Positions 1 to 7,148 of a stretch of 11,107 nt of DNA are shown in pieces. Numbering within the stretch: the stretch's first letter is position 1; every line of letters starts with the position of its first letter. The notes below the pieces were generated by a model, which was not told the origin of the DNA, made no database searches, and worked only from the letters and a program-made list of their open reading frames with translations. This stretch comes from JALONO01 sp038209965 (GTDB lineage: Bacteria; Bacteroidota; Bacteroidia; Cytophagales; Thermoflexibacteraceae): contig JBBQXF010000141.1 in the NCBI GenBank assembly GCA_038209965.1, positions 1-11,107 on the forward strand, in the 5' to 3' direction. The position numbers were made by a program, and so were the translations under genes.

Positions 1-951
1 CCCAACTCCAACAAGCACTTGCACTTGACCAAGGGCGTACACATAGTGGTGCCGTTCGAGCGGTTTCCAGCCCGGCAAGCCCTCTACTTTGATGTACCGG
101 ACGGCAGAATGCTCTTTGCCATCCCCCGGCAGGGCATCACCTACTTGGGCACGACTGATACGACCTACCAAGGCGATATCCAACAACCCCAAACCACCGA
201 AATGGACGTAAGCTATTTGCTGCGATCGGCCAATTGGATGTTCCCCAGCCTCCATCTTGGCCCAAAAGACGTGATATCCAGTTGGGCCGGCCTGCGCCCC
301 CTGATCCACGAGCAGGGCAAATCGCCCTCCGAACTTTCGCGCAAGGACGAGATCTTCATTTCCGAAGGTGGCCTTATTTCCATTGCGGGGGGAAAACTGA
401 CTGGCTATCGCAAAATGGCCGCCCGGGTGGTGGACAAAGTGGTGCGCAAGCTCCACAAGCGCTACGGGACACCCGAAAAAGAAAGTTTTACCCAGCAGAT
501 CCCTTTGTGTGGGGGAGACTTTGCCGGGGGTGGCAGTGAGGCGGTCAAAGCCTTGCTAGCATCGCTGGCGGTAGTGGCTCAACCACTCGGCCTGTCCACG
601 CAGTACGTTGAATTTTTGGGGTTCAATTTTGGGAGCAACGCCCCGTTGATATTGAACAAAATACTCGAACTTCGACCTGCCGAACCCAATACGGACAGTG
701 CTGCCCTCAAAGCCGAAATTTGGTATTGCTTTCACTATGAGCATGTTCAAAACTTGGCCGACTTTTTTATCCGGCGAACGGGCCGTTTGTATTTCCAGCG
801 GGATCGACTGGCGCCAATGCTCCGGCCAGCCGCCGAAGAACTGGCCAACTTACTGGCCGGTGGGCCGGCTCTGGCCGACCAGATGCTGGCGGAGTTCGAC
901 CGCGAGTATCAAGCTGTGCTCAATTTTGCCCAAGTTCCCGCGCTAGCTTAA
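1..951 (+). CDS. glpD: Aerobic glycerol-3-phosphate dehydrogenase, FAD-dependent (C-terminal part, 5' end outside window)
   Basis: This enzyme oxidises sn-glycerol 3-phosphate to dihydroxyacetone phosphate with FAD and passes electrons to the quinone pool at the inner face of the cytoplasmic membrane. The frame is open from base 1, and 316 codons plus a TAA at 949-951 are visible. E. coli GlpD has about 500 residues, so roughly the first 200, including the N-terminal dinucleotide-binding fold, lie outside the window. Visible family motifs are GVHIVVP near the left edge, GTTDTTY at 148-168, the AGLRPL segment with its conserved Arg codon at 295-297, and the FAD-contacting GGKLTGYRKMA at 388-420, where the usual GGKLTTYR has Gly for the second Thr. 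The C-terminal third matches the helical DAO_C domain: a WYCFHYEHVQNLADFFIRRTGRL stretch in two parts, then a helix ending in REYQAVLNF. The gene is convergent with the YggS-like gene. Identity is firm from the motifs; the true start is not visible. Confidence 0.93.
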   Translation, partial: PNSNKHLHLTKGVHIVVPFERFPARQALYFDVPDGRMLFAIPRQGITYLGTTDTTYQGDIQQPQTTEMDVSYLLRSANWMFPSLHLGPKDVISSWAGLRPLIHEQGKSPSELSRKDEIFISEGGLISIAGGKLTGYRKMAARVVDKVVRKLHKRYGTPEKESFTQQIPLCGGDFAGGGSEAVKALLASLAVVAQPLGLSTQYVEFLGFNFGSNAPLILNKILELRPAEPNTDSAALKAEIWYCFHYEHVQNLADFFIRRTGRLYFQRDRLAPMLRPAAEELANLLAGGPALADQMLAEFDREYQAVLNFAQVPALA

Positions 952-973
952 TAGCTTGCCGGGGCAGTTAAAT

Positions 974-1020
974 AGTGGGCACCCAAGTGTAAGCGGTTGA
1001 GGGATTGGCCTCCCACTTTT
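974..1020 (+). terminator. Possible weak terminator after glpD
   Basis: In the 67 bp between the two convergent stops, AGTGGG (974-979) pairs with CCCACT (1012-1017), which is followed by three further T's. A smaller nested GAGG/CCTC pair (999-1002 and 1009-1012) could form instead of part of the outer stem. The outer loop is long (32 nt), so this is only a candidate for stopping glpD transcription before it runs antisense into the next gene. Confidence 0.25.
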
Positions 1021-1690
1021 ACCGGCTGCCAAACAGCTTACTGCCCACCCGGATGAGGGTACTGCCCTCTTGCAACGCAATTTCATAGTCGCCACTCATG
1101 CCCATGGAAAGTTCGCCAAACTCGATATTGGGTGGGTGATGGCCAAGTTTTACTTGCTCAAAAAGTTGTTTCAATCCCTTGAACTCAGCCCGCACTTGGG
1201 CCAGATCTTCGGTGTTGCTGGCCATGCCCATCAGCCCCCGCACCCGCACGTGGGCCAATGTAGCCAACAGTGGATCATTGAGCAAATCCATTAACTCGGC
1301 AGCGGACAGGCCAAACTTGGTCTCTTCCTGCGCAATGAACACTTGGAGCAGGCAATCGATCACCCGGCCTACCTTGGCCGCCTGTTTGTCAATCTCTTGC
1401 AGCAACTTAAGGCTGTCCACTGAGTGGATAAGGGTAACAAAAGGGGCCATATATTTGACCTTATTGCTTTGCAAATGGCCGATCAGGTGCCATTGGATGT
1501 CGGCGGGCAGCACGGTTTGTTTAGCGGCCATTTCCTGCACTTTGTTTTCCCCAAATATGCGCAGCCCAAGATCGTAAGCGGCTTGAAGCAACTCAACGGG
1601 TTTGGTCTTGGTAACTGCCACCAAGTTGGCTTGGGGATAGGCGGCTAGTCCTTGTTGTAGGTCTTGGATGCTTTCTGGTAAAGTTGACAT
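1019..1690 (-). CDS. yggS: YggS/PLPBP-family pyridoxal phosphate-binding protein
   Basis: This is a 223-residue single-domain protein of the YggS/PROSC (PLP homeostasis protein) family. It has the fold of alanine racemase's N-terminal barrel, binds PLP, and is thought to buffer and deliver vitamin B6 and affect amino-acid balance in the cytosol; no catalytic reaction is established for the family. The PLP lysine is K28 in the VAVTKTKP strand. Other family blocks are FGENKVQE, the WHLIGHLQSNKVK segment, the HSVDS segment, KFGLS, RGLMGMA, and the phosphate-binding C-terminal region LSMGMSGDYEIALQEGSTLIRVGSKLFG. The length is normal for the family. The ATG at 1688-1690 places K28 slightly earlier than in E. 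coli (K36), as expected for a short N-terminus. No Shine-Dalgarno sequence is visible. The gene stands alone on its strand, with a 380 bp leader gap and a possible promoter in it. Confidence 0.95.
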   Translation of the reverse strand: MSTLPESIQDLQQGLAAYPQANLVAVTKTKPVELLQAAYDLGLRIFGENKVQEMAAKQTVLPADIQWHLIGHLQSNKVKYMAPFVTLIHSVDSLKLLQEIDKQAAKVGRVIDCLLQVFIAQEETKFGLSAAELMDLLNDPLLATLAHVRVRGLMGMASNTEDLAQVRAEFKGLKQLFEQVKLGHHPPNIEFGELSMGMSGDYEIALQEGSTLIRVGSKLFGSR

Positions 1691-1756
1691 AGCAACTGGA
1701 GGATAGTACGGTGGATGGGCTGATCATGGCACGGTAAAGTTTAAGCAGCCATGGGG

Positions 1757-1764
1757 CAAAGGTA
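1757..1764 (-). promoter_or_regulatory. Candidate Bacteroidota -7 box for yggS
   Basis: On the minus strand these bases read TACCTTTG, a full match to the Bacteroidota -7 consensus TAnnTTTG. This would give yggS a leader of about 60 nt. I do not see the matching -33 TTG element at the expected 19-21 nt upstream. A match of this size has a fair chance of occurring randomly in a gap this long, so the call is weak. Confidence 0.22.
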
Positions 1765-1870
1765 GGGCAAGCACCAGAGGATCCGCCGTTTCCCAGCGAT
1801 TTGAACGCAATTTCCCTACTTGCCAATTGGTTACTAAAATGGCAGCAGTTTACCTTGATTTGAACGGCTG

Positions 1871-1960
1871 GCCCCACCAACTGCTTGATTGAGTGAAAAA
1901 ACCTTTCAGGGATTTTGAACCCTTGAAAGGTTTTTGACCCGCCAACTGCCTGATCGAATG
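1871..1960. repeat. Degenerate 25 bp direct repeats flanking a hairpin
   Basis: The 25-mer at 1871-1895 and the 25-mer at 1936-1960 agree at 20 of 25 positions and share the core CCAACTGC. Four of the five differences are transitions. The copies abut the two outer ends of the hairpin at 1896-1935 exactly, giving the order direct repeat, left arm, loop, right arm, direct repeat, with a 65 bp period. A CCTTGA also occurs upstream of each copy (1853-1858 and 1921-1926), so the similarity may extend further left with a small gap. This could be a decayed tandem duplication, or the footprint of a small mobile or repetitive element. It does not code. Confidence 0.6.
1896..1935 (-). terminator. Strong hairpin, likely terminator of the tricorn-like gene (bidirectional shape)
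   Basis: Arms at 1896-1911 and 1920-1935 pair almost throughout, with the AAAAACCTTTCA block matching its complement TGAAAGGTTTTT, three G-C pairs near the tip, one bulged base and an 8 nt loop. Read on the minus strand it is an A-rich left arm, a GC centre and a right arm ending in a run of six T's, which fits intrinsic termination of the transcript from the tricorn-like gene, whose stop is about 135 nt upstream. The near symmetry would also allow action on plus-strand transcripts. Confidence 0.55.
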
Positions 1961-2070
1961 GGGCAATACAAAAGAAAAGTGGTTACTTTCATGATGGACA
2001 AACCACCAAAGTAGGCACTAACGGTTTTTTGGCTTGGTTGCTGGCTTTGCCCATGATCGGATCCGGGAAC

Positions 2071-5000
2071 CTAGTCGTTGCTTGGCCGTTTCCAGCGGGT
2101 GGGCGCGGGCGGTTCGGCCTTGAGCTGTATCGTCTGGGTTGGCAGCAGTTTCATCGCCTCTTGTACTGCCCGCTCCAACTGGGGATCTTGGCCTTTGATC
2201 ACTTGGTCGGGGGCTTGAAGCACCTCAATGTCTGGGGAAATGCCCTCGCCCTCCACGGCCCATTTGCCATCAGTATCAAAAAAACCACCACGCGGGGCCA
2301 CCATGCGCCCACCGTCGATGAAGGCGGGCGTGTCCCAAGTACCGACCAAACCGCCCCAGGTGCGGGTGCCCACCAGCGGGCCGATCTTCATTTTGCGGAA
2401 CATATAGGGCAGCAAGTCGCCCCCGGAACCAGCCCTTTCGTTGATTATCATCACTTTCGGCCCCCAAACCCCGGCCATGGGAGTGGTAAATGGGCGGTGA
2501 TCACTGGCCCGGCTATTGAAATAACCGTGCAATGGGCGGGCCATGATGTCGACCATGTAATCGGCGGCCGAACCACCACCATTGTTGCGCTCGTCGATGA
2601 CCATCCCGCTCTTGTCTTGCTGGGCAAAGTAATAGCGGTTAAAATACGTGTAGCCGGGTTGGCCCGTGTTTGGCACGTACACATAGCCCAGTTTCCCCCC
2701 CGAAAGTTCGGCCACTTTGCGCCGGTTGCCCTCTACCCAGTCGCGAAGGCGGAGCTGGTTCTCGTTGGCCACTGGCACCACGATCGCGGCCCTTGCGCTC
2801 GCCAAAGTCGGGGTTTGGTTCACCTTGAGCTGGGTCTGCTTGCCAGCGGTTCCCTCAAACAGGCTGTATGGATTGGTGGATGATTTGAGGGCTACCCCGT
2901 TGACTTCCAGCACATAATCGCCCACCCGCACATCAATGCCCGGGGCCGCCAATGGGGCTTGCAGGCCGGGGTTCCAGTTCTCGCCTGTGTAAATTTTCTT
3001 GATTCGGTAAAATCCGTCCACTTCCTCCAGGTCGGCTCCCAGCAAACCAATGGGCACATTGCTGACCGTCGGGAAATCTCCGCCGCTGGTATAGGAGTGG
3101 CCCACTGCAATTTCTCCGCCCAAAATGTCCACTACATAGTTGAGGTCGGTGCGGTGGCGCACATGATCGATCCAGGGGCTGTACCATTTGTAAATATCGT
3201 TCCACGGCGCTCCGTGGGTATTGTCCACGTACAGAAAATCGCGCTGGTACCGCCATCCTTCGCGAAAAATTTGTTTCCATTCTTCCCTCGGGACGATTTT
3301 CATCCGCAAGTTCAGGGCAAGTTTGCCATCGCCCATTTTGATCGCCCCACCATCGGCCTTTACTATCCCCCAAGTCGAACTGTTTTGGTAAAGGAGTTGC
3401 TTGCGGTCGAACGAAGCCACTACATTTTGGATTGGGGTCAAAAATTCAATCGCTTTGCGGTCTTTGAAGCTATACCGGTGCAAGGTAAGGCCTGTCTGGT
3501 TGGGGATGTTTTCTAGGAAAAAAACGTGATCCTTGGGGCCTTCCACCAGTCCAGTATAATTGCGCAAAGGCACATCAATGGCCAAAATCCGCTGCTGGAT
3601 GTCCAGCAGATCAATGTTGATGTTGACCTTGACCGAGTCTTTCTTTTCTTCCTTTTTCTTCTCTTCCTCATCACTGCGCGGGAGCAGGGGCGAAGGCTGG
3701 TTTTTGGCCAACACGATCACGTACAGTCCCCGGGTAGTGGGCACGTTATATGAACTCATATCGAGCCAACCAGTGTTCAGCCCATAATCGGTGCTGGCCA
3801 AAAAGTAAAGGTATTTGCCGCCCTCATCCCACACGGGAGTAATGGCATCAGCCATGGCATCGGTGAGCTGATGGCTCTGATCGGTGTCCACATTATATAC
3901 TTTAATGGCTTTGTACTGGTTATCGAGCAGCCGGGCATAGGCTATCCATTTGCTATCGGGCGACCACACGGGGTTCATTGTCCGATTCGGGTGGGCAAAT
4001 CGCTCTGTGTCGACCTTTTTGAGCTTGCCCGAGGCTAGGGCCAAATTCCACAAGTTATAATGGGTATCGGTAAAGGCCAGGTATTTGCCGTCGGGTGACC
4101 AGGCGGGCTGGAAGAAAAAGCTGGGATTGGGAATGGCAATCGTCTTTTTGTTCTGGCCCAGTTGGTCGGCAACCACCAGTTGATATTCCCCGCTCTCGTC
4201 CGAAAACCAAGCAATCTGCTGGCCATTGGGCGACCAGATGGGGGCGCGATCGGCCACGCCCGAACTCTGGGTGAGGTTTCGCCATTCGCCATTTTCTTTG
4301 GGAACGGTGAAAATATCGCCCCGGTATTCAAAAAGCGCACGTTTGCCCGTAGGCGACAGCGAAGCATTTTGTACGCGATTGGCGGCCACATCTTCCCAAC
4401 GGGGACGCGCCCAGTTAAAATCACCCAACACATTGATCACCAGTTGCTGGGCCTTGCCCGTGCCCGGATCGAGCAGGTGCAGGTAGCCGCTTTGTTCATA
4501 TACGATCCGGTCTTGGCAGGCATCCAAGCTTTTAACATCAAAATCTTTGTGGAAAGTCACTTGTTTGAGTCCATCATTGGCCGGGTTAAAAGACCAGATG
4601 TTGCTGGCATAGTCCCGTTCGGACAGAAAATAGACCATATTATTGAACCACACCGGCTCCATGTGCCTTTCCTTGTCAGTTTGGGGCGTGCGTTTCACGG
4701 TGTGGGTCTTCATGTCCTCGATCCAGATGGGCAAGGCTTGCCCGCCGCGATAGTTGCGCCACTCAATGTCCCAATAGGTAATCGGCGAGTAAGCCAAATA
4801 ATTGCCATCGTCGGAAATTTCGCCATACGCAGCTTGCGGGGTGGCCAATGCCTTTGGCAGCCCACCCGCCAGACCGATGGTGTAAAACTTTACAATGCGA
4901 GTGGGTACTCCCTCGCGATCGGAGCGAAAAAGCACGGATTTGCCATCGGGGGTCCAGCCTTGCACAATGTCGGCACTGGGATGCCAGGTCAGGCGGATGG

Positions 5001-5292
5001 GCTCCCCTCCCTCGGTGGGTACTACATATACATCGGTATTACCATCATATTGGCCGGTGAAAGCGATCGTCTTGCCATCGGGCGAAAAATGGGGGTTCGT
5101 TTCCACGCCCGCAAAACTGGTGACCCGGTTGGCATCGCCCCCATCCCGGCTCACCAGCCAAATGTCATCGGCGTAAATAAAGGCGATGTTTTGTTGGCTA
5201 ATGGTCGGCTGGCGCAGTAACCGAGTACCTTGGGCCGTTGCCCAATGACAGGTCAATAAAGCCCAAAAAAAAACCACACTCTTGATTCTCAT
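2071..5292 (-). CDS. Exported tricorn-type protease homologue (S41 serine peptidase with two beta-propellers and PDZ)
   Basis: This 1073-residue protein matches the tricorn protease architecture: a signal peptide (about 1-21, hydrophobic FFWALL core, ATAQ before the likely cut), two WD40/TolB-like propellers (about 35-310 and 315-650), a C1 helical domain, a PDZ domain (about 745-840) and a C-terminal S41 catalytic domain (about 850-1035). Blade repeats are visible as FSPDGKTIAF, WTPDGKSVLF, WSPNGQQIAW, WSPDGKYLAF and WSPDSKWIAY. Catalytic residues are identifiable: H732 in VGHSYTSGGD, nucleophile S956 in ERAGSGGD, and E1014 in VEGEGISPD. The S-to-E spacing of 58 equals that of Thermoplasma tricorn (S965, E1023). 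A Lys/Glu-rich linker (about 540-555) lies within the second propeller. Its role is inferred to be breakdown of oligopeptides from upstream proteolysis, here probably in the periplasm because of the signal peptide, unlike the cytosolic archaeal enzyme. It lies 110 bp downstream of the Nudix gene on the same strand. Confidence 0.93.
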   Translation of the reverse strand: MRIKSVVFFWALLTCHWATAQGTRLLRQPTISQQNIAFIYADDIWLVSRDGGDANRVTSFAGVETNPHFSPDGKTIAFTGQYDGNTDVYVVPTEGGEPIRLTWHPSADIVQGWTPDGKSVLFRSDREGVPTRIVKFYTIGLAGGLPKALATPQAAYGEISDDGNYLAYSPITYWDIEWRNYRGGQALPIWIEDMKTHTVKRTPQTDKERHMEPVWFNNMVYFLSERDYASNIWSFNPANDGLKQVTFHKDFDVKSLDACQDRIVYEQSGYLHLLDPGTGKAQQLVINVLGDFNWARPRWEDVAANRVQNASLSPTGKRALFEYRGDIFTVPKENGEWRNLTQSSGVADRAPIWSPNGQQIAWFSDESGEYQLVVADQLGQNKKTIAIPNPSFFFQPAWSPDGKYLAFTDTHYNLWNLALASGKLKKVDTERFAHPNRTMNPVWSPDSKWIAYARLLDNQYKAIKVYNVDTDQSHQLTDAMADAITPVWDEGGKYLYFLASTDYGLNTGWLDMSSYNVPTTRGLYVIVLAKNQPSPLLPRSDEEEKKKEEKKDSVKVNINIDLLDIQQRILAIDVPLRNYTGLVEGPKDHVFFLENIPNQTGLTLHRYSFKDRKAIEFLTPIQNVVASFDRKQLLYQNSSTWGIVKADGGAIKMGDGKLALNLRMKIVPREEWKQIFREGWRYQRDFLYVDNTHGAPWNDIYKWYSPWIDHVRHRTDLNYVVDILGGEIAVGHSYTSGGDFPTVSNVPIGLLGADLEEVDGFYRIKKIYTGENWNPGLQAPLAAPGIDVRVGDYVLEVNGVALKSSTNPYSLFEGTAGKQTQLKVNQTPTLASARAAIVVPVANENQLRLRDWVEGNRRKVAELSGGKLGYVYVPNTGQPGYTYFNRYYFAQQDKSGMVIDERNNGGGSAADYMVDIMARPLHGYFNSRASDHRPFTTPMAGVWGPKVMIINERAGSGGDLLPYMFRKMKIGPLVGTRTWGGLVGTWDTPAFIDGGRMVAPRGGFFDTDGKWAVEGEGISPDIEVLQAPDQVIKGQDPQLERAVQEAMKLLPTQTIQLKAEPPAPTRWKRPSND

Positions 5293-5402
5293 GGCGTTGT
5301 TCCGTTTGATAAATTGAGGCGGAATATACAGCTAATCTGGCGATTTCATCGCTTGCGCCAAGTGGAAGGAAAGCGCTGAAAAATCAAAATGGCCCAAGGA
5401 AA

Positions 5403-5816
5403 CTACTTGCTGCCCAATTGGGCCCGCCATTGTAGGTAATCGGCCACTACTGGCACATCGGCGGCGCACCAGTTCAGCGTGGGCAGCTCGGCCACGGTGA
5501 ACCAGTCAATGCGCTGGTGCACGGTGAGCATTGGCTGGCCACGGATCAAGTGACCCACAAAGGGGACCAGACAAATAGTCTTGCCGGGGTAGCAGTGGAT
5601 CCGCTCGGGCAAGCGGTAGCGGAGGGCAATTGGGACCCGCAGTTCCTCCCCAATTTCCCGGATCAGGCACGCCTCATCGGTCTCGCCGGGCTGCACCTTG
5701 CCGCCCGGGAACTCCCATTGCCCAGCCAAATCCATGCCTGGCCTACGCTGGGCTGCCAGTATTAGTCCGTCCTGCTCGATGATGACACAGGTAACCCGGA
5801 GAATCGTTTTTTCCAA
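5403..5816 (-). CDS. MutT-like Nudix hydrolase ((deoxy)nucleoside triphosphate pyrophosphohydrolase)
   Basis: This is a 137-residue, single-domain Nudix protein. The Nudix box runs G39 x5 E45 x7 R53 E54 I x E57 E58, preceded by the MutT/CTP-pyrophosphohydrolase signature QWEFPGGKV; the two adjacent acidic residues E57/E58 would hold the catalytic Mg2+. The box glycine normally found two residues after the second Glu is Arg (R60). The likely reaction is hydrolysis of a nucleoside triphosphate to the monophosphate and pyrophosphate, either for sanitation of oxidised nucleotides (MutT) or for CTP-like substrates; the sequence does not decide which. The start is a TTG at 5814-5816: no in-frame ATG lies between the upstream in-frame stop (complement of 5832-5834) and the Nudix box except at residue 28, which is too far inside the first strand-loop. 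An ATT immediately upstream is the only close alternative. It faces away from the GlmU-like gene and may be co-transcribed with the tricorn-like gene downstream. Confidence 0.9.
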   Translation of the reverse strand: MEKTILRVTCVIIEQDGLILAAQRRPGMDLAGQWEFPGGKVQPGETDEACLIREIGEELRVPIALRYRLPERIHCYPGKTICLVPFVGHLIRGQPMLTVHQRIDWFTVAELPTLNWCAADVPVVADYLQWRAQLGSK

Positions 5817-5872
5817 AATTTTACGGCGAGATTAGACCACAAAGAAAAGCCATTTTGCAAGCTTGTTTACAA

Positions 5873-5893
5873 TAAGCCCGTTGATTGGGCTTA
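5873..5893. promoter_or_regulatory. Perfect 7 bp inverted repeat upstream of the GlmU-like gene
   Basis: TAAGCCC (5873-5879) and GGGCTTA (5887-5893) form a perfect 7 bp stem with a 7 nt loop, ending 27 bp before the ATG of the GlmU-like gene in the divergent spacer. It could be an operator or a short leader hairpin. No T-run follows, so it is not a good intrinsic terminator. Function is unknown. Confidence 0.35.
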
Positions 5894-5920
5894 AATTGCT
5901 GGGGTTATTTACCCAATCCG

Positions 5921-7120
5921 ATGAATATTATTCTTTTTGATGGTGCAGATGAGCGGCTGGATCTTCTGCCTTTCACCTATACCCGCCCAGTGGCCGAAAT
6001 CCGTACCGGTATTTTGACCATCACCGAAAAATGGGCCAAGCGCACCCAAACCACTCCCTCGCACCTTACACCCATTTATTTGGCGGGCAAATATCCCTCC
6101 CACTATGCGGCAGTTAATACCTATGTCAACGGCTCGCTGTGCCCGACCGAAGCGTTGGTGAGCGCTATTGGCCAACTTGAGCCGGGGGAAAGCTTGATAC
6201 ATGGAATGAAATTATTGGCTTATAAATCAACTGATGCGCTGGCTGATGTCACTGCTATTTACAATGGGGCATTGGTCAAGCCTCGGCTCTATTCTGGCCC
6301 CGTTACTCTGGTGCTGAACACGTGGGATATTTTTGCCCAGAACCGGGCCGAATTGATCGCCGACTTTGCCCTCCTGACCGCCGGGCGGATCAGCCAGCCC
6401 ATTACTGACCCGGCCACGGTGGTTTATGGCCGCGAGCAAATCTTTTTGGAACCGGGGGTTCAACTACGGGCAGCCATCCTCAATGCCGAGACCGGCCCGA
6501 TCTACTTGGGCGAAAACGCCGTGGTGGGCGAAGGAAGCATCATCCGGGGCGCGTTTGCCCTGGGCCGGGAGGCCACGCTCAACATGGGGGCCAAAATGCG
6601 CGGCGATACTACCATCGGCCCCTATTGCAAGGTAGGCGGCGAAATCAGCAATTCGGTCTTTTTCTCCCATAGTAACAAGGGCCACGAGGGCTACGTGGGC
6701 AACACGGTCGTGGGCGAATGGTGCAACTTCGGGGCCGACTCCAACACCTCCAACCTCAAGAACAACTACAGCAATGTCAAGTTGTGGAATTATCGCCTCA
6801 ACAATTTTGTGGATACTGGGCGGCAATTTTGCGGGCTTATGATGGGTGATCACGTCAAATGTAGCATCAACACCATGTTCAACACAGGCACGGTGGTGGG
6901 TGTGGGGGTCAACCTTTTCGGGACTGGTTTCCCGCCCAAAGTGGTGCCGTCCTTTGCTTGGGGCGGCTCCGATGGCTTCACCACGTTCCACCTGCCCAAG
7001 TTCATTGAGTTGGCCTACAAAGTAATGATGCGGCGCAGCGATGGGCCCACTGCCGAGGATCTGGCCATTTTGGGCCATGTGTATGACCAAACCCAGCCGC
7101 AGCGCACGTGGGAATATTGA
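5921..7120 (+). CDS. GlmU-like bifunctional protein: putative GlcNAc-1-P uridylyltransferase / glucosamine-1-P acetyltransferase
   Basis: This 399-residue protein belongs to the Bacteroidota GlmU-like group (NTP_transf_4 N-terminus plus left-handed beta-helix), the alternative to canonical GlmU. The proposed role is two steps to UDP-GlcNAc in the cytosol: acetylation of glucosamine 1-phosphate and uridylylation of the product, feeding peptidoglycan and lipopolysaccharide. The N-terminal half (1-165) begins with ILFDGADERLDLLPFTYTRP and RTGILTITEKW and lacks the glycine-rich LAAGxGTRM signature. The beta-helix (about 170-345) shows hexapeptide repeats (IYLGEN AVVGEG SIIRGA) and the segment KGHEGYVGNTVVGEWCNFGA. 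H255, Y258 and N269 reproduce the spacing of E. coli GlmU acetyltransferase residues H363, Y366 and N377. The ATG at 5921 is chosen because homologues start at MNIILFD; a TTG 36 bp upstream in frame would add only a non-homologous tail. It is shorter than canonical GlmU (about 456). The two activities are inferred from the family. Confidence 0.87.
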   Translation: MNIILFDGADERLDLLPFTYTRPVAEIRTGILTITEKWAKRTQTTPSHLTPIYLAGKYPSHYAAVNTYVNGSLCPTEALVSAIGQLEPGESLIHGMKLLAYKSTDALADVTAIYNGALVKPRLYSGPVTLVLNTWDIFAQNRAELIADFALLTAGRISQPITDPATVVYGREQIFLEPGVQLRAAILNAETGPIYLGENAVVGEGSIIRGAFALGREATLNMGAKMRGDTTIGPYCKVGGEISNSVFFSHSNKGHEGYVGNTVVGEWCNFGADSNTSNLKNNYSNVKLWNYRLNNFVDTGRQFCGLMMGDHVKCSINTMFNTGTVVGVGVNLFGTGFPPKVVPSFAWGGSDGFTTFHLPKFIELAYKVMMRRSDGPTAEDLAILGHVYDQTQPQRTWEY

Positions 7121-7148
7121 GCGCTTCGCCGGTTGACATTACATTTAG

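Larger units (their letters stand above)
1691..2070. other. 380 bp intergenic region between yggS and the tricorn-like gene
   Basis: No supported gene lies here. A 95-codon minus-strand open frame covering 1593-1880 overlaps the start of yggS, has no recognisable motif and is judged a chance frame. The region contains a possible promoter -7 box for yggS (1757-1764), a strong AT-framed hairpin (1896-1935) and a degenerate 25 bp direct repeat on both sides of that hairpin. The stretch 1961-2070 holds a run of short inverted repeats (GTGGTT/AACCAC and TACTTT/AAAGTA, 1979-2013) with no assignable function. Confidence 0.7.

Noticed and set aside
1593..1880. A 95-codon minus-strand frame overlapping the start of yggS.
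   Set aside because: It overlaps a well-supported gene in another frame, has no family motif and an unremarkable composition.
1979..2013. Interleaved inverted repeats GTGGTT/AACCAC and TACTTT/AAAGTA that could form a pseudoknot topology.
   Set aside because: Each arm is only 6 bp, they share a base at 1984, and such matches arise easily by chance. There is no supporting conserved RNA motif.
4162..5220. A 352-codon open frame on the plus strand opposite the tricorn-like gene (and another of 284 codons at 2029-2883).
   Set aside because: Both lie antisense to a gene with a complete catalytic set and domain order. Their translations show no domain motif and follow the base composition of the opposite strand.
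5340..5352. Short palindrome GCGAT-TTC-ATCGC about 40 bp upstream of the tricorn-like start.
   Set aside because: A 5 bp stem is too short to call an operator without conservation data.
6464..7090. A 208-codon minus-strand frame opposite the GlmU-like gene.
   Set aside because: It is antisense to the conserved beta-helix coding region and lacks any recognisable motif.
7121..7148. Possible shared terminator between the convergent GlmU-like and BCCT genes.
   Set aside because: The 28 bp spacer shows no stem of useful length and no T-run.
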